From Limosilactobacillus reuteri (GTDB lineage Bacteria > Bacillota > Bacilli > Lactobacillales > Lactobacillaceae): 64,000 bases of DNA. The position numbers and the translations under genes were made by a program. Every line of letters begins with the position of its first letter. The stretch's first letter is position 1. Of the stretch, positions 10,311 through 19,361 are shown piece after piece. The notes below the pieces were generated by a model that saw only the letters and a program-made list of their open reading frames with translations, was not told the DNA's origin and made no database searches. The stretch is from contig NZ_CP059275.1 in assembly GCF_013694365.1 (NCBI RefSeq), positions 434,001 through 498,000 on the forward strand. The letters are read 5' to 3'.

Positions 10311-10607
10311 ATGAGTAAACAAGAAAATAACGAAGACATGATTACGTTAATTGATGAAAATGGTAATGAACAATTATTTAAGGAATTGTTTACGTTTGAT
10401 TCTGATGATTATGGCAAATCCTATATCTTTATCTATCCAGCGGAACAAGAAAATGACGATTCCGTTGACATTCAAGCTTACATTATAGCTGATAATGAAG
10501 ATAACGATGGACAGGACCTTGTCCCAATTGAAGATGATAAGGAATGGGACATGGTTGAAGAAGTATTAAATACTTTCCTTGATAATGATGGCAACTTCAA
10601 GGCCTAA
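10311..10607 (+). CDS. yrzB: DUF1292 (UPF0473) family protein YrzB
   Basis: This very acidic 98-aa protein has the UPF0473 core [19 protein letters not shown] and [19 protein letters not shown]. The function of the family is unknown, but it is nearly always located after ruvX, as here. There are no membrane segments. The first four bases repeat the last four of ruvX, indicating a native ATGA overlap. Confidence 0.92.
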   Translation: MSKQENNEDMITLIDENGNEQLFKELFTFDSDDYGKSYIFIYPAEQENDDSVDIQAYIIADNEDNDGQDLVPIEDDKEWDMVEEVLNTFLDNDGNFKA

Positions 10608-11144
10608 ATGATTTTAACAACCTTTATTATTTTGATTTTAATGGGGTGCTTTATTAATGGTCATCGCCGCGGATTATTGACAATGACGTTAATGCTGGGG
10701 ACATATATAGTAGCTTGGATTGTTGCTCGCCAGGGAGCCCAATTGATTGGTGGCTGGTTAAAATCGTTATTACCAAGTATTGGAACCCCGGCAACTTTTT
10801 CCGAGAGCTTGCTTGCAAATGTAAATAGTAATCTTTTCTTTTATAATGGGATTGCATTTATGATAATTTTTACAATTGTTTCAATTCTTTGTCACTGGGG
10901 AATTCGTCAGTTAAACTGGATAAAGAGGATTCCAGTGGTGGGAACAGTTGATAAGATCGCAGGTGGGTTAATCTCATTTTTAATTGGCTATTTGATTATT
11001 TACGTTGTTTTACTAATTATGCAATTATTTCCAGCAGGTTGGTGGCAAATGCAAATAGCAAACTCGGAACTAGCGCGTTTTATGATTAATCAAACACCAG
11101 GAATAGCGCATTTAGTAATTGATACGCTAGTACAGGGAGGATAA
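10608..11144 (+). CDS. cvpA: CvpA family integral membrane protein
   Basis: This 178-aa CvpA/colicin V production-type protein has four hydrophobic segments (about 2-22, 27-45, 81-100 and 115-142), including the family glycine pattern GxxRG (INGHRRGLL). The biochemical role is unsettled. The end of the gene contains GGGAGG immediately before its stop, a good Shine-Dalgarno sequence for mutS2, so this junction may be close to the native one. Confidence 0.88.
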   Translation: MILTTFIILILMGCFINGHRRGLLTMTLMLGTYIVAWIVARQGAQLIGGWLKSLLPSIGTPATFSESLLANVNSNLFFYNGIAFMIIFTIVSILCHWGIRQLNWIKRIPVVGTVDKIAGGLISFLIGYLIIYVVLLIMQLFPAGWWQMQIANSELARFMINQTPGIAHLVIDTLVQGG

Positions 11145-13520
11145 ATGAATAGCAAAATTTTAGAAACATTAGAATTTGATCGAATAAAAGGACAACTGGC
11201 ACAATACCTTGTTTCTGCCGCTGGTCATCGCGAATTGACGCAGCTTGTTCCACAGACTGATTATGAGGCAGTCAAAGAACTTTTGACAGAAACTACTGAT
11301 GGGGCCGATATTTTAAGGTTAGAAGATGGGATTCCTATTCCGCAATTAGCTGATATCAAACCGCAATTGAAACGTTTGAAAATTAAGGCAAATCTGAACG
11401 GCACGGAATTAGCTCAAATTACTAAAGTGCTGCAAACTAGTATGAGTGTAAAAAACTTTTTTGATCAGATGCGGGAGAAAAAAATTAAACTACGGGTTTT
11501 AACTACCCAAGTTGACCGCCTAGTTACAATTCCTTCAATTACCCAGCGGCTAGTTCGTTCGATTGATCCTGATGGACGGATAAATGATGAGGCATCAGCT
11601 AAACTCCATGGTATCCGGCAATTAATTACCCAAACGGAAACAGAGATTCACCAACAAATGGAAAGGTATACTCGTGGGAAAAATGCGAAATACTTAAGTG
11701 ACCCTATTGTCACAATGCGGAATGACCGCTATGTAATTCCAGTAATCGCCCGCTATCGAAATAAATTTGGTGGGGTTGTTCATGACCAAAGTGCTAGTGG
11801 ACAAACATTATATATTGAACCTGCAGCCGTTGTGGAGACCAATAATCGGTTACGACAAGCGCAAATAGAAGAACGGCAAGAAATGCAACGCGTATTAATT
11901 GAGTTATCACAAATGATTGCTCCTTATCGACATGATATTGGTCAGAATGAAGCAATTCTTGGACACCTTGACTTTATTAATGCAAAGGCACGCTGGGCAC
12001 ATGATACTAAGGCAACGCTACCGCTCTTAAGCAAAGAAAATCATGTTTCATTACGGAAAGCGCGTCATCCCCTGATCGATCCCCAACGAGTAGTGACAAA
12101 TGACATTAAGATTGGGGAAGATTACCAAGCGATTATTATTACTGGACCCAACACTGGTGGTAAAACCATTACGCTTAAAACTTTAGGAATTATTCAATTG
12201 ATGGGACAATCTGGCCTATTTATTCCCGCAGAAGAAGGCAGTACAATTGGGATCTTTGATAATGTATTTGCGGATATCGGTGATGAACAATCATTGGAAC
12301 AAAATCTGAGTACTTTCTCTGGTCATATGGATGGAGTAAAAGCCATTCTTGAACAAATTACAAGTCGTAGCTTAGTCCTTCTAGATGAGCTTGGTGCTGG
12401 GACTGATCCCAAAGAAGGGGCTGCTTTAGCAATGGCAATTCTTGATAATATTGGCAGTAAAGGAACCATGGTTGTAATTACTACCCACTATCCTGAACTT
12501 AAAGTTTATGGTTATGATCGTGCTAAGACGATTAATGCTAGTATGGAATTTGACCAAGAAACTCTTAAGCCGACGTATAAATTACTACTAGGGATTCCTG
12601 GGCGGTCAAATGGATTAGAGATTGCTCAGCGATTAGGAATTAGTCCCCAGGTTATTGATGAAGCACGGACATTTGTTAGTGATAATAGTCAAGACCTTAA
12701 CAATATGATTGGTGATTTAGTAGAGCAACGGAAAAAAGCACGTGAAGAAAGTGAAAAGCTAGCAAAACTAGTAGCCAAAAATGAAAAAGTTCAGCGTGAC
12801 CTTGATGAGAAACTCACCCGCTTTAATGAACAGCGCGATAAGCTATACGAACAAGCACGTTCAAAGGCCAACCATCAAGTTTCGATGGCTAAGAAAAAGG
12901 CTGACCGAATTATTCATCATTTGCGCCAGTTAGAAGTTCAGCAGGGCGGAAATGTAAAAGAAAATGAATTAATTGATGCACAAGGGCAATTAAACGCTCT
13001 TCATCATGATAATCCACGGTTGCAACACAACTCTGTATTACAACGGGCTAAGCAAAAGCATGATTTGCATAAAGGTGATGCAGTCTTGGTGAAATCTTAT
13101 GGTCAATATGGAGAACTTTTATCTAAGCGAGGGAACCACAAGTGGGAAGTTCAGATTGGAATTCTTAAAATGGAAATTGATGAGAATAATCTTGAAAAAG
13201 TAGCTAAGAAAGATCTTCCACGAGAAAAAGATGCAAAGCGGCGACCACGAGCTGCTGTGAGAACGACACAAACACGAAAGACCTCGGCTCGTCTTGATTT
13301 GCGCGGTCATCGCTATGAACAAGCAATGAGTGAGCTAAGTAACTTTATTGATCATGCATTGTTGAATAATCTTTCAACGGTAACAATTATTCACGGAAAA
13401 GGGACCGGTGCTCTTCGTAAGGGAACACAACAATATTTGCAAAGCAATCCACGAGTTAAATCATTCTCCTATGCTTCCCCTAATGCTGGTGGGGATGGGG
13501 CAACAATTGTTAATTTATAA
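11145..13520 (+). CDS. mutS2: Endonuclease MutS2 / ribosome rescue ATPase
   Basis: MutS2 suppresses homologous recombination and, in Bacillus, acts on collided ribosomes. The 791-aa protein has the MutS core and clamp helices, Walker A GPNTGGKT (334-341), Walker B VLLDELGAGTDP, a coiled-coil KOW-linker region (about 515-640) and a C-terminal Smr nuclease domain with LDLRGHRYEQA (near 717) and HGKGTGALR (750-758). All motifs are intact and the length is usual. Confidence 0.97.
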   Translation: MNSKILETLEFDRIKGQLAQYLVSAAGHRELTQLVPQTDYEAVKELLTETTDGADILRLEDGIPIPQLADIKPQLKRLKIKANLNGTELAQITKVLQTSMSVKNFFDQMREKKIKLRVLTTQVDRLVTIPSITQRLVRSIDPDGRINDEASAKLHGIRQLITQTETEIHQQMERYTRGKNAKYLSDPIVTMRNDRYVIPVIARYRNKFGGVVHDQSASGQTLYIEPAAVVETNNRLRQAQIEERQEMQRVLIELSQMIAPYRHDIGQNEAILGHLDFINAKARWAHDTKATLPLLSKENHVSLRKARHPLIDPQRVVTNDIKIGEDYQAIIITGPNTGGKTITLKTLGIIQLMGQSGLFIPAEEGSTIGIFDNVFADIGDEQSLEQNLSTFSGHMDGVKAILEQITSRSLVLLDELGAGTDPKEGAALAMAILDNIGSKGTMVVITTHYPELKVYGYDRAKTINASMEFDQETLKPTYKLLLGIPGRSNGLEIAQRLGISPQVIDEARTFVSDNSQDLNNMIGDLVEQRKKAREESEKLAKLVAKNEKVQRDLDEKLTRFNEQRDKLYEQARSKANHQVSMAKKKADRIIHHLRQLEVQQGGNVKENELIDAQGQLNALHHDNPRLQHNSVLQRAKQKHDLHKGDAVLVKSYGQYGELLSKRGNHKWEVQIGILKMEIDENNLEKVAKKDLPREKDAKRRPRAAVRTTQTRKTSARLDLRGHRYEQAMSELSNFIDHALLNNLSTVTIIHGKGTGALRKGTQQYLQSNPRVKSFSYASPNAGGDGATIVNL

Positions 13521-13835
13521 ATGGCTGTAAACGTAACTACAGATCAAACCTTTGAACAAGATACTGCCACTGGTGTCGATTTAATTGATTTTTGGGCAAC
13601 TTGGTGTGGTCCCTGTCGGATGCAATCACCAGTAGTTGATGCATTATCTGATAAGATGCCCGATATTAAATTTTTTAAGATGGATGTTGACCAAAATCCA
13701 GAAACTGCACAAAAATTCCGGATTATGAGTATCCCTACATTAATGGTTAAGAAAGATGGTAAGGTAGTAGACCAAATCATTGGTTACCATAGTGAAGATC
13801 AATTAAAGCAAATTTTACAACAATATGTTGATTAG
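13521..13835 (+). CDS. trxA: Thioredoxin
   Basis: Cytosolic disulfide reductase of 104 aa with the active site WCGPC (28-32), the preceding FWATW, and the cis-proline loop SIPTLMV. It is a single-domain, canonical thioredoxin. The mutS2-trxA order is conserved across lactobacilli. Confidence 0.97.
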   Translation: MAVNVTTDQTFEQDTATGVDLIDFWATWCGPCRMQSPVVDALSDKMPDIKFFKMDVDQNPETAQKFRIMSIPTLMVKKDGKVVDQIIGYHSEDQLKQILQQYVD

Positions 13836-14390
13836 ATGAGTCAGAAATTATATAATCAGTTAATAGCCGGTCATCAAGGACTAGGAGCTGGAACAATGCG
13901 CGACGTGATTTTACCAGCTATCCTGGGTAAAGAGACCGATGAAATGCTATATTGGATTGGTAAAGATCTCGCTCGAGTATATCCTGTTGCTACAGCCGAG
14001 GATCTAGTATATCTCACTAATCAACTTGGCTTTGGCCGTTTAGCTTTACGTAAAAAAAGCAATACTTCTCAAGTTTGGCGGTTATCAGGGGTAATTGTAA
14101 AGGAACGGATTCAAAGAGACGAAGAGGAAACCTCCTTTGGTTTAGAGTGTGGTTTTCTTGCTCAAGAAGTAGAGTTTCAACTTGGAACGGTTGCAGAGGC
14201 AAAGATCTTTGACTGGCACCGTGATTATGTTGATATTTTGATTCAAAACGATCCACAAAGTTCAGCTGATAATGAACGATCTGAGATGGTAACATTCATT
14301 ACTGTTGATCGCCCTGACGAAAAAGAAGACGCCCTCAAAAAAGAAACTCGTCATTCCCTACTAAAGCGACGAAAAAAAGATAAAAAATAA
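13836..14390 (+). CDS. DUF2507 / YslB family protein
   Basis: This 184-aa protein matches the YslB/DUF2507 family: AGTMRDVILPAILG near the N-terminus, YWIGKDLAR, and a core ending LECGFLAQEVEFQLGTVAEA. The C-terminus is a charged Lys/Arg tail. The function is unknown. The family commonly lies between trxA and murI in lactobacilli, which supports the assignment. Confidence 0.82.
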   Translation: MSQKLYNQLIAGHQGLGAGTMRDVILPAILGKETDEMLYWIGKDLARVYPVATAEDLVYLTNQLGFGRLALRKKSNTSQVWRLSGVIVKERIQRDEEETSFGLECGFLAQEVEFQLGTVAEAKIFDWHRDYVDILIQNDPQSSADNERSEMVTFITVDRPDEKEDALKKETRHSLLKRRKKDKK

Positions 14391-15194
14391 ATGGATAAAC
14401 GACCAATCGGAGTTATGGATTCAGGATTAGGCGGCCTATCTGTAATTCGTGTACTTCGTGAACAACTGCCCCAAGAATCTGTAATTTTTGTGGGTGACCA
14501 AGGGCATTTTCCATATGGAACTAAAACAAAAGAACAGATTCAGCAATTAGCATTACGTATTGGAAAATTCTTGTTAGAACAAGACGTAAAAATGATGATA
14601 ATTGCATGTAATACCGCGACTGCAGCAGCTCTTCGACTTCTTCAAAACGAATTACCAATTCCAGTAATTGGGGTAATTAAACCAGGAGCCATGGCTGCTA
14701 CCCAACATCATTATAAAAAAATTGGGGTAATTGGCACTGAATCCACTATTAAAAATGGCGCTTATGCTAAAACATTAGCTAAACTTAATCCTGATCTAAG
14801 TGTTATCAGTTCTCCCGCACAGCCACTTGTCTCAATTGTTGAGCATGGGCAAACAGGAACAAGTGAGGCACAAAAAGCTGTTGACACTGAATTAGAAGTA
14901 TTTGATAACCAATCGATTGAAGCTTTGATCCTTGGGTGTACTCATTTCCCGTTTTTACAAAAAGAAATTCATAATAAATTAGGATCTAATGTTCAGTTAA
15001 TTGATCCTGCATTTGAGACAATCAGACAGGCAAAGGAATTGTTAACTGGCAAAAATCAGTTGAGTGATAATTTAGCGTCAAGTATCAACCTTTATTCAAC
15101 GGGAGATGCTAAAGACTTAGTTGCTGGTGCACAACAATGGTTACCAAACGGATACAGTAAGTGTGCACATATTGAATTAAACGAGGAAGGTTAA
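14391..15194 (+). CDS. murI: Glutamate racemase
   Basis: MurI makes D-glutamate for peptidoglycan. The 267-aa protein shows MDSGLGGLSV (catalytic-region Asp10), IACNTATAA with catalytic Cys73, and LGCTHFPF with catalytic Cys183. The gene ends with GAGGAAGG just before its stop, a strong ribosome binding site for the next start at 15195. Confidence 0.97.
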   Translation: MDKRPIGVMDSGLGGLSVIRVLREQLPQESVIFVGDQGHFPYGTKTKEQIQQLALRIGKFLLEQDVKMMIIACNTATAAALRLLQNELPIPVIGVIKPGAMAATQHHYKKIGVIGTESTIKNGAYAKTLAKLNPDLSVISSPAQPLVSIVEHGQTGTSEAQKAVDTELEVFDNQSIEALILGCTHFPFLQKEIHNKLGSNVQLIDPAFETIRQAKELLTGKNQLSDNLASSINLYSTGDAKDLVAGAQQWLPNGYSKCAHIELNEEG

Positions 15195-15782
15195 ATGAAA
15201 ACAATCGTAATCGCAACAAAGAATACCGGGAAAGCGCGTGAATACCAAGATATGCTTGCTCCCCTAGGAATTGAAGTAAAAACATTAGCCGATTTTGCAC
15301 CAATAACAATTAATGAAAATGGTAAAACATTTGAAGAAAATGCAACAATTAAAGCCACTACAGCTGCTAATCAACTCCAACTACCAGTTATGGCAGATGA
15401 TTCGGGCTTAATGGTTGATGCTCTTGGAGGTGCTCCAGGTGTACACTCAGCAAGATATGCTGGTGATCATGATGATGCTGCTAATAATGCTAAACTCTTA
15501 TTGGCGTTAAAAGAGGTACCGGATGAAAAAAGGACTGCTCACTTTCATACTACCATCGTCGGAATTAAGCCTGATGGAACCAAATTAGTTGCCAATGGTC
15601 GGGTTGATGGCCATATTCTTCATCAACTCACAGGAAAAAACGGTTTTGGTTATGATCCGCTTTTTTATGTTGATGAATTAGGCAAATCAATGGCCCAATT
15701 AACAGCAGACCAAAAGAATCAAATTAGTCATCGGGGACGCGCATTACGATCATTTATGAAGCAATTTAATGATTGGTGGTAA
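15195..15782 (+). CDS. rdgB: XTP/dITP diphosphatase (RdgB/HAM1 family)
   Basis: This enzyme hydrolyses non-canonical purine triphosphates (XTP, dITP) to keep them out of DNA. The 195-aa protein has the family signatures IATKNTGKAREY (6-17), FEENATIKA, ADDSGLMVDALGGAPGVHSARYA in the middle, and GFGYDPLFY near the C-terminus, followed by SHRGRAL. It follows murI, as in many lactobacilli. Confidence 0.95.
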   Translation: MKTIVIATKNTGKAREYQDMLAPLGIEVKTLADFAPITINENGKTFEENATIKATTAANQLQLPVMADDSGLMVDALGGAPGVHSARYAGDHDDAANNAKLLLALKEVPDEKRTAHFHTTIVGIKPDGTKLVANGRVDGHILHQLTGKNGFGYDPLFYVDELGKSMAQLTADQKNQISHRGRALRSFMKQFNDWW

Positions 15783-16307
15783 ATGAAAATACTAGTTGTA
15801 AGTGATAACCATCGAGAAGAAAAAATTTTGACAAAGATTGTTCAAAAAATGGGGAATCAAGTTGACCTAATGATTCACTGTGGGGATTCAGAATTAGCTC
15901 CTGATCAGGAACCGATGAGCAATTTTAAGGCAGTGAAGGGGAATAATGATTATGGTTTGTCGTACCCTAATGAGTTGGTAATTAATGCTGGGCAAGAGCA
16001 GCTCTATCTAACTCATGGTCATTTACAGCGGGTCAATTTTTCTCTGACCCCTCTGATGCTTACCGGCCAAGAAAAAGGTGCCTCCATTGTGTGCTATGGG
16101 CATACTCATCAGTTAGGAGCCGTTTACGATCATCAAATGCTAATAATTAATCCTGGGAGCATCAGTTTTCCTCGTGGTGAATATGCTAAACTCGGGGGAA
16201 CTTTTGCAATTATTGATGCGCAGCCTGAGCGGTTTATTGTTGATTATTATAACCGCGAGATGGAAGCTGTTCCTGAATTACATTGTGAATTCAGGCGTCA
16301 GAAATAA
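15783..16307 (+). CDS. YfcE/MJ0936-type metallophosphodiesterase
   Basis: This 174-aa calcineurin-like phosphoesterase has the metal-binding motifs VVSDNHRE (5-12), HCGDSE, VKGNND and GHTHQLG, with NPGSISFPRGE at the end of the fold. Family members are Mn-dependent phosphodiesterases with poorly defined natural substrates. It follows the XTP/dITP diphosphatase, a pairing seen widely in Firmicutes. Confidence 0.9.
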   Translation: MKILVVSDNHREEKILTKIVQKMGNQVDLMIHCGDSELAPDQEPMSNFKAVKGNNDYGLSYPNELVINAGQEQLYLTHGHLQRVNFSLTPLMLTGQEKGASIVCYGHTHQLGAVYDHQMLIINPGSISFPRGEYAKLGGTFAIIDAQPERFIVDYYNREMEAVPELHCEFRRQK

Positions 16308-16751
16308 GTGATTGATCAGCGTTTGCAGACTTTATTGCTGAAAAATAAGCAGAAGTTTATGATCCCTGCCAGTTTAGTTGCAACAGTAAATCAAAGCAAC
16401 AGTTTAGATCATGCATTTTTAGTCCTTACTAAGGATCGGTACGCTAAAATTATTGTGATTGATAATAAAAACCGTTACTGTGGTCAAGTTTCTTTGGCGA
16501 TGATTACTGACCGATTATTGGAGACAAAACGGATCAATGTGGAGCGCTTAAACGAATTAAAGGTCAGGGATGTGATGCAAACCGATGCGCCAGTTATCCA
16601 AGATCCAACTGATATAGAAGAAAATTTACACCTCTTAATTGATCAGTCATTTTTACCGGTGGTGGACGATCATAATTACTTTTGCGGAATTGTGACGCGT
16701 CGTGAAGTATTAAAGGCGGTCAATTATACAATGCATACTTTTGGGAAATAA
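16308..16751 (+). CDS. cbpB: CBS-domain protein, CbpB-like
   Basis: This 147-aa protein consists of two CBS modules, the second ending in FLPVVDDHNYFCGIVTRREVLKAV. The architecture matches CbpB/YkuL, which in Listeria binds c-di-AMP and, when unbound, activates the Rel synthetase. Binding here is inference. The c-di-AMP cyclase gene cdaA is in the same window (57222-58073). It starts with GTG. Confidence 0.8.
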   Translation: MIDQRLQTLLLKNKQKFMIPASLVATVNQSNSLDHAFLVLTKDRYAKIIVIDNKNRYCGQVSLAMITDRLLETKRINVERLNELKVRDVMQTDAPVIQDPTDIEENLHLLIDQSFLPVVDDHNYFCGIVTRREVLKAVNYTMHTFGK

Positions 16752-17585
16752 ATGAGTATTAAATTAATCGCTACTGATATGGACGGAACCTTTTTACGAG
16801 ATGACCATACTTACAATCATTCTTTATTTGCAAAGGTCTTTCGCCAACTTGAACGCCATAATATCTACTTTGTCGCTGCTAGTGGATCCAGCTTTCCACG
16901 TTTGCAACGAGAATTTAAAGACTACACCGCCAAGATGGGATTTATTTCGCAAAACGGTTCAGTTATTCATTTAGGAAGCAAATTATTTAAATCTTTTCCT
17001 ATTAATCAAGAATCTTTAGCCCGGGTTATTCATGTCCTTGACCGTTTCTATGGTCCACAAGATATTAATCAATTAGTAATCTCTACTAGTGAAAAATCTT
17101 ATGTTGATCAGGGGATGAGTGCTCATGATTTCAATATTGTGAAACTTTTTTATGAAAATGTAGAGCGTATCCCTGATATCCGACAAATTTTCACTCAACG
17201 GCCAACTGAAGATTTTACCAAGATATCGATTAATTTTGCTAACCATATCGATCTAAAAAAAGTTGCAACAACCTTAGATGGTTACTTACCACCATCCTTA
17301 ATCATGGAAAATTCAGGCTTTAATACTGACTTAATCGGTAATGCTGCTGCAACTAAACAAAACGCTCTTTCTCTTTTGCAGTCTCACTTTAATTTAAAGG
17401 CAAATGAAATTGTTACGTTTGGTGACAATGAAAATGACCTCGGGATGTTAGCAATGACGAGTCAAAGTTACGCAATGCAAAATGCTCAACCAATTATTCA
17501 AATGCAAGCTGCCCACACCACAACAATTGATAATAATCATGATGGCGTCTTGCAGACTATTAATCAGTTAATTAAAAATGAATGA
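16752..17585 (+). CDS. Cof-type HAD-superfamily hydrolase
   Basis: This 277-aa class IIB HAD phosphatase has motif I ATDMDGTFL (7-15), motif II AASGSS, Lys in FTKISIN and motif IV TFGDNENDLGML near 223. It probably dephosphorylates sugar phosphates or related metabolites; the substrate cannot be read from sequence. The final ATGA (17582-17585) is repeated at the start of the next gene. Confidence 0.9.
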   Translation: MSIKLIATDMDGTFLRDDHTYNHSLFAKVFRQLERHNIYFVAASGSSFPRLQREFKDYTAKMGFISQNGSVIHLGSKLFKSFPINQESLARVIHVLDRFYGPQDINQLVISTSEKSYVDQGMSAHDFNIVKLFYENVERIPDIRQIFTQRPTEDFTKISINFANHIDLKKVATTLDGYLPPSLIMENSGFNTDLIGNAAATKQNALSLLQSHFNLKANEIVTFGDNENDLGMLAMTSQSYAMQNAQPIIQMQAAHTTTIDNNHDGVLQTINQLIKNE

Positions 17586-18461
17586 ATGATCACTGGTGCC
17601 ACTTCACTTACATCAAAACAAACGGAACAATTAAAAAAAGCTTTTACAGATTTATCCTGGCACGAAATTTCACAACAGCTTTTAAGTAAATTTCTTTTAA
17701 TTATCGTTACGTTTGTCTTATTTTTAATACTTTTATGGGTAGGACGAGTTATCATTGTCCATCTTTTTCAAGAATCAAAAAAATACAATGTACTAAAAAA
17801 TAGCAATCGGATGGCAACGGTAAAAGCCCTTGTCTTAAATATTTATCGTTATACTTGTTATTTTTTCTTATTATACGCCATACTATCAGAAATTGGCGTT
17901 CCAGTAGGGACACTGATTGCCGGAGCCGGAATCTTTAGTTTAGCATTGGGGCTTGGTGCGCAAAGCCTTGTTAGTGATATCGTGACTGGATTTTTCATCC
18001 TCCTTGAGCAACAATTAGACGTTGGCGACACTGTCCAAATTGGGCAAATCAAAGGAACAGTAACTGCTCTTGGTATTCGTACTACACAAGTTACTAGTTC
18101 TGACGGAACACTTAATTTTATTCCTAACCGTAACATTACTATTGTTCAAAACCTTTCACGAAATAATATGGTTAGCAACGTTGATATTCGGATTACTTCG
18201 AAAACCCCTCTTAGTAAGGTAGAAGAAATTATTACGCAAGTTAATAAAAAACTAGTTCCACAAATAAAGGCACTACAATTAAAACCAGTTATTGTCGGAC
18301 CAGTCGTTACCCCAGACGGTGCGCTCGTTTTTCGTGTGACGATAACAGCAGTCAGCGGAAAACAATCAACTGTTGCTAGTCGCTTTTTGGCAGCATATCT
18401 TAAAGAATTACGAACAAATAATATTCCAATTGCCTGGGAGGGAGTACCTAATGAGTATTAA
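17586..18461 (+). CDS. Small-conductance mechanosensitive channel, MscS family
   Basis: This 291-aa channel has an N-terminal transmembrane helix (about 36-58), a second (about 86-104), and the pore-lining helix with VGTLIAGAGIFSLALGLGAQSLVSD, a Gly/Ala-rich pattern diagnostic of MscS TM3. A cytoplasmic beta domain (FILLEQQLDVGDTVQI, then FIPNRNI) follows. It should release solutes upon hypo-osmotic shock. It resembles the short YkuT type in Bacillus. Confidence 0.92.
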   Translation: MITGATSLTSKQTEQLKKAFTDLSWHEISQQLLSKFLLIIVTFVLFLILLWVGRVIIVHLFQESKKYNVLKNSNRMATVKALVLNIYRYTCYFFLLYAILSEIGVPVGTLIAGAGIFSLALGLGAQSLVSDIVTGFFILLEQQLDVGDTVQIGQIKGTVTALGIRTTQVTSSDGTLNFIPNRNITIVQNLSRNNMVSNVDIRITSKTPLSKVEEIITQVNKKLVPQIKALQLKPVIVGPVVTPDGALVFRVTITAVSGKQSTVASRFLAAYLKELRTNNIPIAWEGVPNEY

Positions 18462-18902
18462 ATGACTTTTGGCCAGTTGGCAGGGTTAATTGCGGCAATC
18501 GCATTCTTAATCTTAGTCATTTTTGCATGTATCCTGTTGAATCAATTGAGTAAGACAATGAAAGAAACAAATAAAAGTATTACAACTTTAACGCGGGATG
18601 TTCATTATCTTAGCCAAGAAATGGAGGACGTGCTAAGTAACACGAATACATTGTTAGACGATATTAACCGTAAATCAGAACAACTAGATCCGGCGGTTAA
18701 AGCGGTTGCAGATGTAAGTCAGAGTGTTTCGGAAGTGAATGCCTCACTTCAAGAAATGGTCGAGAAAGCCCGGTTGCACCGCGAGAAGCGACAATTTGAC
18801 CGGAGTATTTTTAAATTTGCAGGAAAGACACTTGTTTTCGATGCTTTCAACAAATTTAGACAGCATCGGAAGCAAAAGAAAGGAATGATAAATAATGAGT
18901 AA
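18462..18902 (+). CDS. DUF948 domain membrane protein
   Basis: This 146-aa protein has one N-terminal hydrophobic helix (about 5-27) followed by an amphipathic, heptad-like region typical of DUF948 (YtxG) proteins (TKSITTLTRDVHYLSQEMEDV, shortened here) and a basic C-terminus. It pairs with a YtxH protein downstream, as in the Bacillus ytxGH stress genes. The native GGA-type ribosome site and start of the next gene lie within its last bases. Confidence 0.84.
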   Translation: MTFGQLAGLIAAIAFLILVIFACILLNQLSKTMKETNKSITTLTRDVHYLSQEMEDVLSNTNTLLDDINRKSEQLDPAVKAVADVSQSVSEVNASLQEMVEKARLHREKRQFDRSIFKFAGKTLVFDAFNKFRQHRKQKKGMINNE

Positions 18903-19361
18903 ATGAGTAAAAAATTACTTGCTGGGATATTATTAGGTGGAGTCGCAACATATGCTGCATGGAAGAAAATGGCGCCGGCTAAAAAAGAGGCATTGAAAGA
19001 AAGCGTTGATGAAAAGATTAATAAGGTTGCTGATTATGTGACTGACTATACCTTAGACGCATTAGACATTGTCGATGACCTTATGAGTGATTCTAACTTG
19101 AATGATAAGGTGAGCGGCGCTGCGGATGCTGTTAATAATGTTAAGGGTAAGGTAAAAGATAGCGCCAATAAAGTAGTTAATCATATGACTAATGATGACT
19201 TTGATAAGCAAACTGCTGATATTCGTGAGGAATTAGCGAAGAATAAAGAAGCAGATGAAGATAATAACGATATTATTATCGATGCTACTAGTGATCAAAA
19301 GCCAGCATCTACTGAAGACGATGAAGCAGATCAAGATGACGCTAATGCAGCCGATAAATAA
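18903..19361 (+). CDS. YtxH-like general stress protein
   Basis: This 152-aa protein has a glycine-rich N-terminal hydrophobic segment (LLAGILLGGVATYAAWK, 4-20), a Lys-rich helical region and an acidic tail (DDEADQDDANAADK). This matches the YtxH family, envelope-anchored stress proteins of unknown mechanism. The first eight bases (ATGAGTAA) duplicate the last eight of the preceding gene, showing a native 8-bp overlap. Confidence 0.85.
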   Translation: MSKKLLAGILLGGVATYAAWKKMAPAKKEALKESVDEKINKVADYVTDYTLDALDIVDDLMSDSNLNDKVSGAADAVNNVKGKVKDSANKVVNHMTNDDFDKQTADIREELAKNKEADEDNNDIIIDATSDQKPASTEDDEADQDDANAADK